Part shown: piece after piece, positions 45,038 to 53,433 of the stretch
How the letters are laid out: the number at the start of each line of letters is the position of its first letter
Position numbering within the stretch: the stretch's first letter is position 1
NCBI GenBank assembly: GCA_021299185.1
Contig: JAJTHZ010000131.1
Span: forward strand, 1-64,000
Reading direction: 5' to 3'
Source: Lysobacteraceae bacterium
GTDB taxonomy: Bacteria; Pseudomonadota; Gammaproteobacteria; Xanthomonadales; Ahniellaceae
DNA length: 64,000 nt
Made by a program: the position numbers and the translations under genes
Notes under the pieces: generated by a model
What the model saw: the letters and a program-made list of their open reading frames with translations, nothing else
Told to the model about the DNA's origin: nothing
Databases searched by the model: none

Positions 45038-46174
45038 CGCGTGGCCGGCAGGCGATCGAGCAGTTCGCGCGCCGCGGCGTCGTCGGGCGTCTCGCGCAGC
45101 ACTTCGGCCAGCAGTTCGCGCGCGCGGTCGGGCGCGCCGAGCGCCAAGTGCGCGCGCCATGCCAACGCGCAGGCGCGGGTGCGGGAAGTGCGGCGCGGCC
45201 AGTTCCATGATCGACAGCGCCTGCCGGCGCACCGCGTCGTCGTTGGCGGCTTCATGCTGGTAGTAGCCGAGCATCGCCACCAGGTCGAGCTTGTAGCGCG
45301 CGGCGTCGCGGGCGAGTTCGTCGCGCACCGCGTCGCGGTCGCCGTCCAGCCAGCGCGTCACCAGGCGCATCGTCGCCTCCTCGCGGTAGATCGTGCGCGG
45401 TCCGGGTTCGTTGCCGAGCGCGGTGAGCACGGCCTCCACCACGCCCGGCGTGGCGAAGGGATTCTGGCCGGTGACCCAGCGACCGTCCACCACGACCTTC
45501 GGCATCATCAGCGCGGCTTCTTCCCAGCGCGCGCCCTGGCGGCGCAGTTCGGTTTCCAGCAGGAACGGGAACTGCTTCACCCATTCCTTGCCGAATACGG
45601 CCTCCTCCTCGTCGGTGAAGCCGGTGATGCGGCGCCCGGCCACCAGCGGCCGCCCGTCGGCGCGCGTCGCGCCGGCGAAGGCCGCCGGCCCGTGGCATAC
45701 CGCCGCCACCACGCCGCCGCGCGCATCGTGGGCCGACAGCAGGCGCGCCAGGGCCTCGTCCTTCGGCAGGTCGAGCATCGCGCCCTTGCCGCCGATGACC
45801 ATGATTGCGTCGTGCTCGCCGGCGGCGATGTCGGCCGTGCGCCGCGTGGCGCCGAGGCGCTGCTTCGCGTCCGCGTCGGCCATCAGGGCGACGATGTGGT
45901 CGTCCTCGGGCTTGAACTTGCCGAGGTCGACTGCGCCGCCGGCCGGGCTGGCCACGTCGGCGACGATCCCGTTGTCGCGCAGCACCAGCCAGGCCTGGGC
46001 GAACTCGTCGAGGTCGAAGCCCGGCCGGGTCTCGCCGCCGTCGCGGCCTTCGCTGCTGATCACCAGCAGCACGCGGGGTGCGTCGGTGGCGTCGGGCATG
46101 GAGGCCGCGCGCACGGGCGTCGCGGCGAGGAGCACGGCGAGCAGGCAAGCGATCGAGGTGGCGATAAAGCGCAT
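45034..46174 (-). pseudogene. DJ-1/PfpI (Hsp31-like) exported protein with TPR-like tail, frameshifted
   Basis: A signal peptide (1-23) is followed by a class-I glutamine-amidotransferase-like domain. It has RVLLVISSEGRDGGETRPGFDLDEFAQAW and the nucleophile elbow VVAAVCHGPAAF (Cys160). A C-terminal helical tail follows. The reading frame changes near 45177-45179: removing one base from the GGG there joins APHFPH to RACALAWRAHLALGAPDRARELL, a natural TPR-like continuation that stops at 45034 within GTGA of the response-regulator start. AAGGA lies before the ATG at 46174. It may be a true +1 mutation or a sequencing error. If intact, it would be a periplasmic chaperone, glyoxalase or protease-like protein. 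Confidence 0.75.
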
Positions 46175-46313
46175 GGCGGATCCTTGGCGTTGGGTGGTGC
46201 GACCGTAGCCGCGGCGGATCAAGCCAGCTTCAAGGCGCCGCCCGCACCGCGACCGTCCCCTCTGCCGGAAGTCACGTTGCCGCCGCCGACGTTCGTGCTT
46301 AGCATATGTGGCC

Positions 46314-46667
46314 ATGACAGATATTGACACCCGCACGCTCGACCGCGAGATGAAGAAGGGCTCGGCCGAGCTGGTCATCCTCGCCTGCCTGGAGGCGCGC
46401 GCGCTGCACGGCTACGAGATCAGCAAACGCATCGAGCAGCGCTCGGCCGGGCGGATGAAGTTCCACATCGCCTCGCTCTACCCGCTGCTGTACCGGCTGG
46501 AGGAACGCGGATGGCTGAAGGGACGCTGGGTGGAGAAGGCCGGCCAGCGCCGCCGGCGCTACTACGAACTCACGGCCCAGGGCCACCGCGTGCTCGCGCG
46601 CCAGCGCGAGACCTGGAAGACCTTCGTGGAGGCGATGTCGATGATCACGGGAGCGGACCATGGCTGA
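46314..46667 (+). CDS. PadR family transcriptional regulator
   Basis: This 117-residue PadR repressor has [31 protein letters not shown]. The winged-helix signature [23 protein letters not shown] follows, then [14 protein letters not shown]. The first codon could also be GTG 46308. It overlaps the permease gene by eight bases, the usual regulator-permease pairing of this family. CATATG and TGGCCA palindromes lie around the start codon and may be part of an operator. Confidence 0.93.
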   Translation: MTDIDTRTLDREMKKGSAELVILACLEARALHGYEISKRIEQRSAGRMKFHIASLYPLLYRLEERGWLKGRWVEKAGQRRRRYYELTAQGHRVLARQRETWKTFVEAMSMITGADHG

Positions 46668-49392
46668 GTGGACGAACGAACTCCGCGAGCGCCTCGCGCG
46701 GCTGTCGCTGGCGCCGGAACGCGCGGCCGAGATCGAGGAGGAACTGTCCCAGCACCTCGACGAGCGCCACGCGGAACTGCTGGCCGAAGGCCACGATGCT
46801 GCCGAGGCGCGCCGCATCGCGCTGGCGGAGCTCGATGCACCGCTGGCGCTCGCGCCCCAGCTCGCGCCGCTGCGCCAGGCGCGGCAACCGGAACCGGCGC
46901 CTTCCGGTGCGGCCGTCCGCCGCGGCTGGGCGGGCCTCGCGCACGACCTGCGGCATGCCGCCCGCGTGCTGCGTGCGCAGCCACTGTTCACCCTGGTCGC
47001 GGTGCTGACCCTGGCGCTGGGCATCGGCGCCAATGCCGCCATATTCGCGGTGGTCGACGCCAGCCTGCTCCGGCCCTTGCCGCTGCCCGAACCCGACCGC
47101 GTGCTGGCGATCGCCGAACGCACGGCATCCGAAACGCACGCCAACGTATCGCCGCTCAACCTGCGCGACTGGCGGCAGCGCAGTCGCACGTTCGCCCACC
47201 TCGGCGCGACCCAGGATGGCGTCGGCGGGATGGTCATGACCGGCGCCGACGGCGAGGCCGAGATGGTGTCGCGCCAGTGGGTGACGGCCGGCATCTTCGA
47301 GGCGCTGGGCCTGCGCGCGATCGTCGGCCGCACGTTCAGCGAGGACGACGATCGCGCCGGTCGCAACGCCGTGGTGTTGAACGAGTCGTTCTGGCGCGCG
47401 CGCTACGGCGCCGACCCGGCGATCGTCGGCACCGAGGTGCGCCTCGACGGCGAAATGTTCACCATCGTCGGCGTGGTGCCGTCGAGCGCCGAGATCATCG
47501 GTCGCAGCAATCTGTGGGGCTTGGCCCCGCTGCAGTCGATGGGCGAGCGCATGCGCGGCGTGTACTTCCTGCGCGCCTACGGCCTGCTGGCGCCCGGCGC
47601 CTCGATCGACGCCGCGACAGCCGAACTGGCGGCGATCGCCGATACGCTGGCGGCGGAGCATCCGGCGACCAACGCCGGGCGCGGGGTGGCGATCGATCCC
47701 CTGCAGACGCGGGTGGTCGGCGAGGACCTGCGCCGCACGGCCCTGCTGTTCCTCGCCGTGGTCGGCTTCGTGCTGCTGATCTGCTGCGCCAACGTGGCGA
47801 GCCTGATGCTCGCGCGCGCCGGCGCGCGCTCGCGCGAACTGGCGCTGCGCGCGGCGCTCGGCGCGAGCCGTGCCCGCATCGTGCGCCAGTTGCTGGTCGA
47901 AAGCGCGCTGCTGGCTGCCGCCGGCGGCGCCGCCGGCCTGCTGGTCGGCGCGGGAATCCTCGCGCTCGCGCCGTGGCTGGTGCCGGACGGGCTGCTGCCG
48001 CCCACCGTCGCGCCGACGCTGGACGTTCGCGTGGTGGGGTTCTGTGCGCTGGCGACGGTGCTGGTCGGACTCGCGTTCGGCCTGTTGCCGGCGTGGCAGG
48101 CGACCGCGGGTTCGCCGGCACGCATCATTGCCTCCGAAACGCGCGGCAGCACCGCGGGTGGCGGTCGACTGCGCGAGTGGGTGGTGATCGGCGAGGTGGC
48201 GACTGCGGTGGCGCTGCTGGTCGGGGCGGGGCTGCTGCTGCGCACGCTGCTCGCGGTCGAGGGCGTCGATCGCGGCTACCGCGCCTCCGGCGTGCTCACC
48301 CTGCTGGTCGACCCGATCTCCGACCGATACCCGACGCCGGCCGACCTGCTGCGCTTCTACGACGCCGTGGAAGGCGAAGTGTCCGCGCTGCCGGGGGTCG
48401 AGCGCGTGGCCTGGGCGACTACGCGGCCGCTCGGCGGTTCGTCGTTCGGCAGCGCGTTCGTGTCGGTCGACGGCCTGCCGGTGACCGAAGGCGACCGCCG
48501 GCGGACCGCGGACTACCAGATCGTGAGCAACGGCTACTTCAGCGCGGTCGATCTGCCGCTGGTCGCCGGGCGGGCGTTCGATGCGCGCGACGGCAGCGAT
48601 TCGGCACCGGTCGCGATCGTCAACGAGGCGTTCGTCCAGCACCACTTCGCCGACGCCGGCGCCGATCCGCAGGCGCGGCTTGCCGCCGCGCTCGGGCGCC
48701 GGGTCGCGGTCCGCCTGTCGGCGCGGCCGGACGCCGAGGTCGTGCAGCGCTTGATCGTCGGCGTGGCGCGGCAGGTCAAGGCGCGTCCGGACGAGCGCGA
48801 GGACTTCGTGCAGGTCTACGTGCCGCTGGCGCAGAACCCGGTGGACGACATCTTCCTGTTCGTGCGCACGCCGTCGGGCGATGCCGGCGCACTGGCCGAC
48901 GGCGTGCGCCGCGCGATCGGGCGCATCGACACCGAGCGGCTGGTCGGGATCCGCGACGTGCTCACCCTGGACGGTGTCGTTGCCGAGGCGACGGCGCGGC
49001 ACCGCTTCCGCGCCGTGCTGGTCGCCGCCTTCGCCGGGGTCGCGCTGCTGCTGGCGATGGTCGGCGTGTTCGGCGCGCTGGCGTGCTCGGTGCAGCAACG
49101 TGCGCGCGACTCCGGCGTGCGGCTCGCGCTCGGCGCGGCGCCGCGCGACGTGTTCCGGGTCGTGCTGCGCGACGCCGGGCGCATGCTCGCGCTCGGCATC
49201 GCGCTCGGTGTGGCGGGCGCCGCCGTGTTCGGCCAATGGCTGTCCGGCGTGCTGTATGGCGTGCAGCCGCTGGACCCGCCGACGCTGCTCGGCGCCCTGT
49301 CGTTGCTGCTGGCCGCGGCCGGGGCCGCGCTCGCGTTGCCGGCATGGCGCGCGTCGCGCGTCGATCCGGTGGTCGTGCTGCGCGGCGAATAG
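46660..49392 (+). CDS. ADOP-type ABC transporter permease (MacB/FtsX-like, orphan)
   Basis: This 910-residue protein has an N-terminal helical segment typical of ADOP permeases ([24 protein letters not shown], about 20-43). Then come MacB_PCD and FtsX modules twice: helix near 105-130, large periplasmic domain, three helices near 360-470, second periplasmic domain, and three helices near 790-905. No ATPase gene is adjacent, as usual for this class. A PadR gene overlaps upstream. The function is unproven; export or mechanotransmission is inferred from MacB. Confidence 0.9.
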   Translation: MAEWTNELRERLARLSLAPERAAEIEEELSQHLDERHAELLAEGHDAAEARRIALAELDAPLALAPQLAPLRQARQPEPAPSGAAVRRGWAGLAHDLRHAARVLRAQPLFTLVAVLTLALGIGANAAIFAVVDASLLRPLPLPEPDRVLAIAERTASETHANVSPLNLRDWRQRSRTFAHLGATQDGVGGMVMTGADGEAEMVSRQWVTAGIFEALGLRAIVGRTFSEDDDRAGRNAVVLNESFWRARYGADPAIVGTEVRLDGEMFTIVGVVPSSAEIIGRSNLWGLAPLQSMGERMRGVYFLRAYGLLAPGASIDAATAELAAIADTLAAEHPATNAGRGVAIDPLQTRVVGEDLRRTALLFLAVVGFVLLICCANVASLMLARAGARSRELALRAALGASRARIVRQLLVESALLAAAGGAAGLLVGAGILALAPWLVPDGLLPPTVAPTLDVRVVGFCALATVLVGLAFGLLPAWQATAGSPARIIASETRGSTAGGGRLREWVVIGEVATAVALLVGAGLLLRTLLAVEGVDRGYRASGVLTLLVDPISDRYPTPADLLRFYDAVEGEVSALPGVERVAWATTRPLGGSSFGSAFVSVDGLPVTEGDRRRTADYQIVSNGYFSAVDLPLVAGRAFDARDGSDSAPVAIVNEAFVQHHFADAGADPQARLAAALGRRVAVRLSARPDAEVVQRLIVGVARQVKARPDEREDFVQVYVPLAQNPVDDIFLFVRTPSGDAGALADGVRRAIGRIDTERLVGIRDVLTLDGVVAEATARHRFRAVLVAAFAGVALLLAMVGVFGALACSVQQRARDSGVRLALGAAPRDVFRVVLRDAGRMLALGIALGVAGAAVFGQWLSGVLYGVQPLDPPTLLGALSLLLAAAGAALALPAWRASRVDPVVVLRGE

Positions 49393-49578
49393 CGTTGGGA
49401 ACGGGCAGGCGAGGGGGCGCGCGCCGACCGCCGATGCCAACCACGAACGGGCTGCGTCGTGGCCGGGTCGCGTGCGGTGCGGCGAGGGTAGGCGGTCCCC
49501 CGCGCATGGACCTCGACGCCCGGCAAGCGGCATGATCGTGCAGGCGTCGATCCGACGACTCCGATGAGGGTGCCTGCG
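49393..49578. other. Intergenic gap, no gene seen
   Basis: The 186 bases between the permease stop and the next start show no clear promoter, terminator or repeat. No supported open frame was found. Confidence 0.4.
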
Positions 49579-49887
49579 ATGCCCGATCCGTCGATCCCTG
49601 CGTCCGAGCTCGATCCCGCGGAGCGCTTCGTCGTCCTGCAGGTGCTCAACCAGGACGCGTTCGCCGGCCGCTTCTACGAGGCGGCATCGCTGCTCCCTGC
49701 GCTGTTGCTGGTCGGGTTCGGGCTGCACCATGACTCGGCCGCGGCGATCGTCGCGGCGTTCACGATCGTGGTGACCTTCCGCGCCTGGGCGCTGCTGCAC
49801 GAGCGCAGGACCGCGCCCGTGCTCAAGTCGGCGCTGCGCAAGCTGGTCGCGCGCGCGGATCCGGCCGGGATCGGCCTGGCGCTCTGA
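49579..49887 (+). CDS. Small membrane protein, unknown function
   Basis: This 102-residue protein from the ATG at 49579 has GAGG at good spacing; the ATG at 49564 has none. Two hydrophobic helices (about 35-52 and 56-74) are separated by a short charged turn (LHHDS). The N-terminus is acidic and the C-terminus basic. No family is recognised. It is convergent with the enoyl-CoA hydratase gene nine bases away. Confidence 0.6.
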   Translation: MPDPSIPASELDPAERFVVLQVLNQDAFAGRFYEAASLLPALLLVGFGLHHDSAAAIVAAFTIVVTFRAWALLHERRTAPVLKSALRKLVARADPAGIGLAL

Positions 49888-49896
49888 CCGGGCGCC

Positions 49897-50679
49897 TCAG
49901 CGCCCGGCGAACTGCGGCTTGCGCTTTTCCATGAAGGCGCGCGTTCCCTCGCGCATGTCCTCGGTCGAGGCGCACACGGCGAAGGCGCGGCTCTCGAACT
50001 CGAGCCCCGCGTCCAGCCCGCACTCGCCGCCGATCAGCACCGCGTCGAGGATCGCGCGCAGCGCGTGCGGGGCTGAGGCGGCGAACTGCGCGGCCAGCGC
50101 GCCGACCTCGGCATCGAGCTGGTCGACCGGCACCACGCGGTTGACCAGGCGGAGTTCCAGCGCCCGCGATGCGGTGATGGTCGCGCCGGTGAGCGCGAGT
50201 TCCAGCGTGGCCGCGCGGCCGGCCAGCCGCAGCGTGCGCTGGGTGCCGCCGAAGCCGGGCAGGATGCCGAGGTTGATCTCCGGCAGGCCGAGTTTCGCGG
50301 TATCGGCGGCGATCCGCAGGCTGCAGGCCAGCGCCAGTTCCAGGCCGCCGCCCAGCGCGAAGCCGTTGATCCGGGCGATGCTGGGCTTGCCGAGGCGCTC
50401 GATCGCGCTCATCAGCTCCTGGCCGTGGCGCGAAAAGGCCAACGCATCGGCCGGGCTGGCCTGGGCGAACTCGGTGATGTCGGCACCGGCGACGAAGGCC
50501 TTGGGGCCGGCGCCGGTGAGCACCACCACGCGCACCCCGTCGTCGTCCCGGGCGGCGCCGAAGGCGACCTTCAGTTCGCTCAGGGTCTCGCGGTTGAGGG
50601 CGTTGAGCTTGTCAGGGCGGTTGACGGTGATGGTCCGGACGGTGCCGGCGTCGGCGGTGAGCAGGTTGCGGAAGGCCAT
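49897..50679 (-). CDS. Enoyl-CoA hydratase/isomerase family protein
   Basis: This 260-residue crotonase-fold protein has the oxyanion-hole regions KAFVAGADITEFA (about 65-77) and INGFALGGGLELALACSLRIA (about 105-125). LGLPEINLGILPGFGGTQRTLRLAG carries both catalytic Glu positions of enoyl-CoA hydratase (EINLG region). It is therefore likely an active hydratase in fatty-acid or amino-acid breakdown. It is a single gene divergent from fkpA. Confidence 0.9.
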   Translation of the reverse strand: MAFRNLLTADAGTVRTITVNRPDKLNALNRETLSELKVAFGAARDDDGVRVVVLTGAGPKAFVAGADITEFAQASPADALAFSRHGQELMSAIERLGKPSIARINGFALGGGLELALACSLRIAADTAKLGLPEINLGILPGFGGTQRTLRLAGRAATLELALTGATITASRALELRLVNRVVPVDQLDAEVGALAAQFAASAPHALRAILDAVLIGGECGLDAGLEFESRAFAVCASTEDMREGTRAFMEKRKPQFAGR

Positions 50680-50866
50680 GCGGGGACCCCGGGGGCAGGA
50701 AGCCCCCGATTCTATCCAGTGGCTGAACTTCCGGCGCCGGCTGCGATCCCAGCGGGGGTGCCGCGTGGCGGGGCGGGGCCGGGTTGGCTAGAATCCCCCG
50801 GTTCAAGCCCCACGCCCGCGGGCTCCTCACGAATTCCGAACGAATCCCGTTCCCCGGAGACGACGC

Positions 50867-51580
50867 ATGAAGTTCCGCTGGATGATGTCCGCCCTCCTGC
50901 TCGCCGGTGCCGGCAGCGCGTTGGCGCAGGGCGGCACCCCCGCCACGGCGACTGCCGGCGGCGCGGCCCCCGCCGTCGACCGCAACAAGGTCTCCTACGC
51001 GATCGGCTACGAGATCGGCCGCGATTTCGTGGAAAAGAAGATGGACGTCGACCTGCAGACGGTCATCCGCGCCATCCAGGACGGCTACGCCAAGCGCAAC
51101 CCGGCGGTGCCGGAGGAGCAGATGCGCGAGGCGATGGGCGTGATGCGCGAGAAGATGCTCGCCGAGGCGCGCACCCGCTTCGAGGCATTGGCACGCGAGA
51201 ACAAGGCCAAGAGCGACAAGTTCCTGGCCGAGAACCGCAGCAAGAAGGGCATCGTCGCGCTGCCCTCGGGCATCCAGTACCGGGTGATCGAGGACGGCAC
51301 CGGCAAGCGCGCCACGCCGACCGCCGAGGTCACCGTGCATTACCGCGGCTCGCTGTCCTCCGGCCTCGAGTTCGATTCGTCCTTCGCGCGCGGCCAGCCG
51401 GCCTCGTTCAAGGTCGACAGCGTGATCGAGGGCTGGAAGGAGATCCTGCCGATGATGAAGGTGGGCGACCACTGGCAGGTGTTCCTGCCGCCGGAGAAGG
51501 CCTACGGCGTGCGCGGCCAGGGCCCGATCGGTCCCAACGAGGCGCTGGTGTTCGACATCAAGCTGGTCGACGTCAAGTAA
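50867..51580 (+). CDS. FKBP-type peptidyl-prolyl isomerase (FkpA/Mip-like)
   Basis: This 237-residue exported isomerase has a signal peptide (1-22). The N-terminal helical dimerisation domain (about 40-125) includes KVSYAIGYEIGRDFVEKKMDVDLQTVIRAIQDGY. The C-terminal FKBP domain (about 140-237) includes VTVHYRGSLSSGLEFDSSFARGQPASFKV and GVRGQGPIGPNEALVFDIKLVDV. It assists folding of periplasmic or outer-membrane proteins. CCGGAGACGACGC before the ATG is a good ribosome binding site. A -10-like TAGAAT lies at 50789-50794. Confidence 0.95.
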   Translation: MKFRWMMSALLLAGAGSALAQGGTPATATAGGAAPAVDRNKVSYAIGYEIGRDFVEKKMDVDLQTVIRAIQDGYAKRNPAVPEEQMREAMGVMREKMLAEARTRFEALARENKAKSDKFLAENRSKKGIVALPSGIQYRVIEDGTGKRATPTAEVTVHYRGSLSSGLEFDSSFARGQPASFKVDSVIEGWKEILPMMKVGDHWQVFLPPEKAYGVRGQGPIGPNEALVFDIKLVDVK

Positions 51581-51665
51581 GCCGTTCCCCGGTCGCCGCG
51601 CCCACGGGGCGCGGCGACCGTCGTCGCCACGCCGTGGCGACGTCCCTCCTGCGAGTCTCGCGCCC

Positions 51666-51857
51666 ATGTGGGGCCAAGCCGCCAGACCCATCCTGACGCC
51701 CTGCATCGGCGTCTGCACCCTCGGGGCCGACGGGCTCTGCGAGGGCTGCCACCGCTCGGGCGCCGAGATCGCCGCCTGGTCGAGCATGGACGATGCGACC
51801 CGGACGCGGCTGATGCTCGAGGTGTTGCCGGCCCGCGAGGCCGCGCGCGGCGGATGA
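51666..51857 (+). CDS. DUF1289 family small protein
   Basis: This 63-residue protein has the DUF1289 pattern PCIGVCTLGADGLCEGCHRSGAEIAAW, with four cysteines in CxxxC and CxxC arrangement (residues 13-29) that probably bind metal. Function is unknown. The TGA overlaps the ATG of the NUDIX gene (ATGA), and the sulfurtransferase gene follows, so it belongs to a coupled three-gene operon. Confidence 0.9.
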   Translation: MWGQAARPILTPCIGVCTLGADGLCEGCHRSGAEIAAWSSMDDATRTRLMLEVLPAREAARGG

Positions 51858-52474
51858 GCGCCGCCATGGCCCTGCTCGACCAGTTGCGGCTCGCGGGCCA
51901 CCCGCTGCATCAACCGCCGGGCGGCACCCCCTGGAACCAGGCCGAGATCGACGACCTCGTCGGCCCGCAGGAGGGCCTGCGCGAAGCGGCCGTGCTGGTG
52001 CCCGTCGTGCGCCGCGACGGCGAGCCCCGACTGATCCTGACCCGGCGCAACGACAGCCTGCGCCACCACGCCGGCCAGATCAGTTTTCCCGGTGGGCGGA
52101 TCGAAGCCGACGAGTCGCCGCTGCGTGCCGCGCTGCGCGAGGCCGAGGAAGAGATCGGCCTGCCGCCGGACGCCACCGAGGCGCTGGGCTACCTCGATCC
52201 GCTGGCCACCATCACCGGCTTCCGGGTGGTGCCGGTGCTGGGCCTGGTGCACGGCGAGCCGATCCTGCGGCCCGACCCCGGCGAGGTCGCGGAGACCTTC
52301 GAGGTCCCGCTCGCCTTCGTGCTCGATCCGGCCAACCTGGAGGAGCACGCACGCGAGTTCCGCGGCCGCGTGCGCCACTACCACGTGATCCGCTGGCGCC
52401 ACTACGACATCTGGGGCGCCACCGCATCGATGATCGCCAATCTCGCGCGGCGCCTGCGCGGGGAGTGCCCATGA
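51854..52474 (+). CDS. NUDIX CoA pyrophosphatase (NudL/YeaB-like)
   Basis: This 206-residue hydrolase has the NUDIX box GGRIEADESPLRAALREAEEEIGL (about 78-101) with the REAEEEIG core. The preceding LILTRRNDSLRHHAGQISFPGG is the CoA-specific signature (UPF0035) of CoA pyrophosphatases. It hydrolyses CoA and its derivatives to phosphopantetheine and 3',5'-ADP. It is coupled to the DUF1289 gene and overlaps the next gene by four bases. Confidence 0.93.
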   Translation: MSAAMALLDQLRLAGHPLHQPPGGTPWNQAEIDDLVGPQEGLREAAVLVPVVRRDGEPRLILTRRNDSLRHHAGQISFPGGRIEADESPLRAALREAEEEIGLPPDATEALGYLDPLATITGFRVVPVLGLVHGEPILRPDPGEVAETFEVPLAFVLDPANLEEHAREFRGRVRHYHVIRWRHYDIWGATASMIANLARRLRGECP

Positions 52475-53328
52475 CGCTGCCACCCGTGATCGCCCCCGAG
52501 GTCGCCGCTGCCGCGATCGCCGCCGGCGCGCGCGCGGTCGACTGCCGCTTCGACGTCGTCGCCCCCGGTGGCGACACCGGGCGCGGCGAGCGCGACTGGC
52601 GCGCCGCGCACCTGCCGGGCGCGGTGTATGCGCATCTCGACCGCGACCTCGCCGACCTGTCGGTGGTCGGACGCGGCCGGCATCCGCTGCCGTCGGACCA
52701 TGCGTTCGCCGCCACGCTCGCGCGCTGGGGCATCGCGCCGACCACGCCGGTGATCGCCTACGACGACGGCAGCGGCGCGATGGCGGCGCGACTGTGGTGG
52801 CTGCTGCGCCTCGCCGGGCATGCCGACGTCGCCGTGCTCGACGGCGGGATCGCCGCCTGGCGCGCCGCAGGTCTGCCGGAGGAGTCCGCGCCGCCGCCGA
52901 CCACGCCGGTGGCGCACGCTGTGCGGTTCGATGCCGCCGCGATCGCCGACAGCGCCGAGGTGGCCACGCTGGCCGCCGACCCGTCGCGCCTGCTGCTGGA
53001 CGCCCGCGCGGCGCCGCGGTACCGCGGCGAGGTGGAACCGATCGACCCGGTCGCCGGCCACGTGCCCGGCGCGCGCAACCGGCCGTTCTCCGACAACCTC
53101 GGCGCGGATGGGCGCTTCAAGGCCCCGTCCGCCTTGCGTGCGGAGTTCGACGCCCTGCTCGCCGGCCGCGCGCCGCGCGACGTGGTGCTGATGTGCGGCT
53201 CGGGCGTGACCGCCTGCCACAACCTGCTGGCGATGGCGCATGCCGGCCTCGACGGCGCGCGGGTGTACGCCGGGTCGTGGAGCGAGTGGATCGTCGATCC
53301 GTCGCGGCCGGTGGCGCGCGGCGACTGA
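52471..53328 (+). CDS. sseA: Thiosulfate/3-mercaptopyruvate sulfurtransferase (two rhodanese domains)
   Basis: This 285-residue tandem rhodanese has an inactive first domain (about 1-130, AVDCRFDVVAPGGDTGRGERDWRAAHLPGA). The active second domain has GHVPGARNRPF and the catalytic loop CGSGVTACHNLLAM. CGSGVTA favours 3-mercaptopyruvate over thiosulfate (CRKGVT) as substrate. GGGAG is six bases before the ATG at 52471. It transfers sulfur to cyanide or thiols. Confidence 0.92.
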   Translation: MTLPPVIAPEVAAAAIAAGARAVDCRFDVVAPGGDTGRGERDWRAAHLPGAVYAHLDRDLADLSVVGRGRHPLPSDHAFAATLARWGIAPTTPVIAYDDGSGAMAARLWWLLRLAGHADVAVLDGGIAAWRAAGLPEESAPPPTTPVAHAVRFDAAAIADSAEVATLAADPSRLLLDARAAPRYRGEVEPIDPVAGHVPGARNRPFSDNLGADGRFKAPSALRAEFDALLAGRAPRDVVLMCGSGVTACHNLLAMAHAGLDGARVYAGSWSEWIVDPSRPVARGD

Positions 53329-53433
53329 GCGGCGCGCAGCGTCCGTGTGACACGCGCGGCGACAACCGTCATCTGCGTGGAACCGGTCGGTAACCGGCGC
53401 GGATGACACTGGGCGGCTGTATCGGCCGCCCGT

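Noticed and set aside
46645-49800. A 1051-codon minus-strand open frame opposite the ADOP permease
   Set aside because: No domain, no ribosome binding site, Arg/His/Gln-rich; it is the antisense shadow of a real gene.
53330-53433. GTCAT half-sites upstream of the PstS-OmpA gene as a possible Pho box
   Set aside because: The half-sites are not in the direct-repeat arrangement with 4-base spacing that a Pho box needs.
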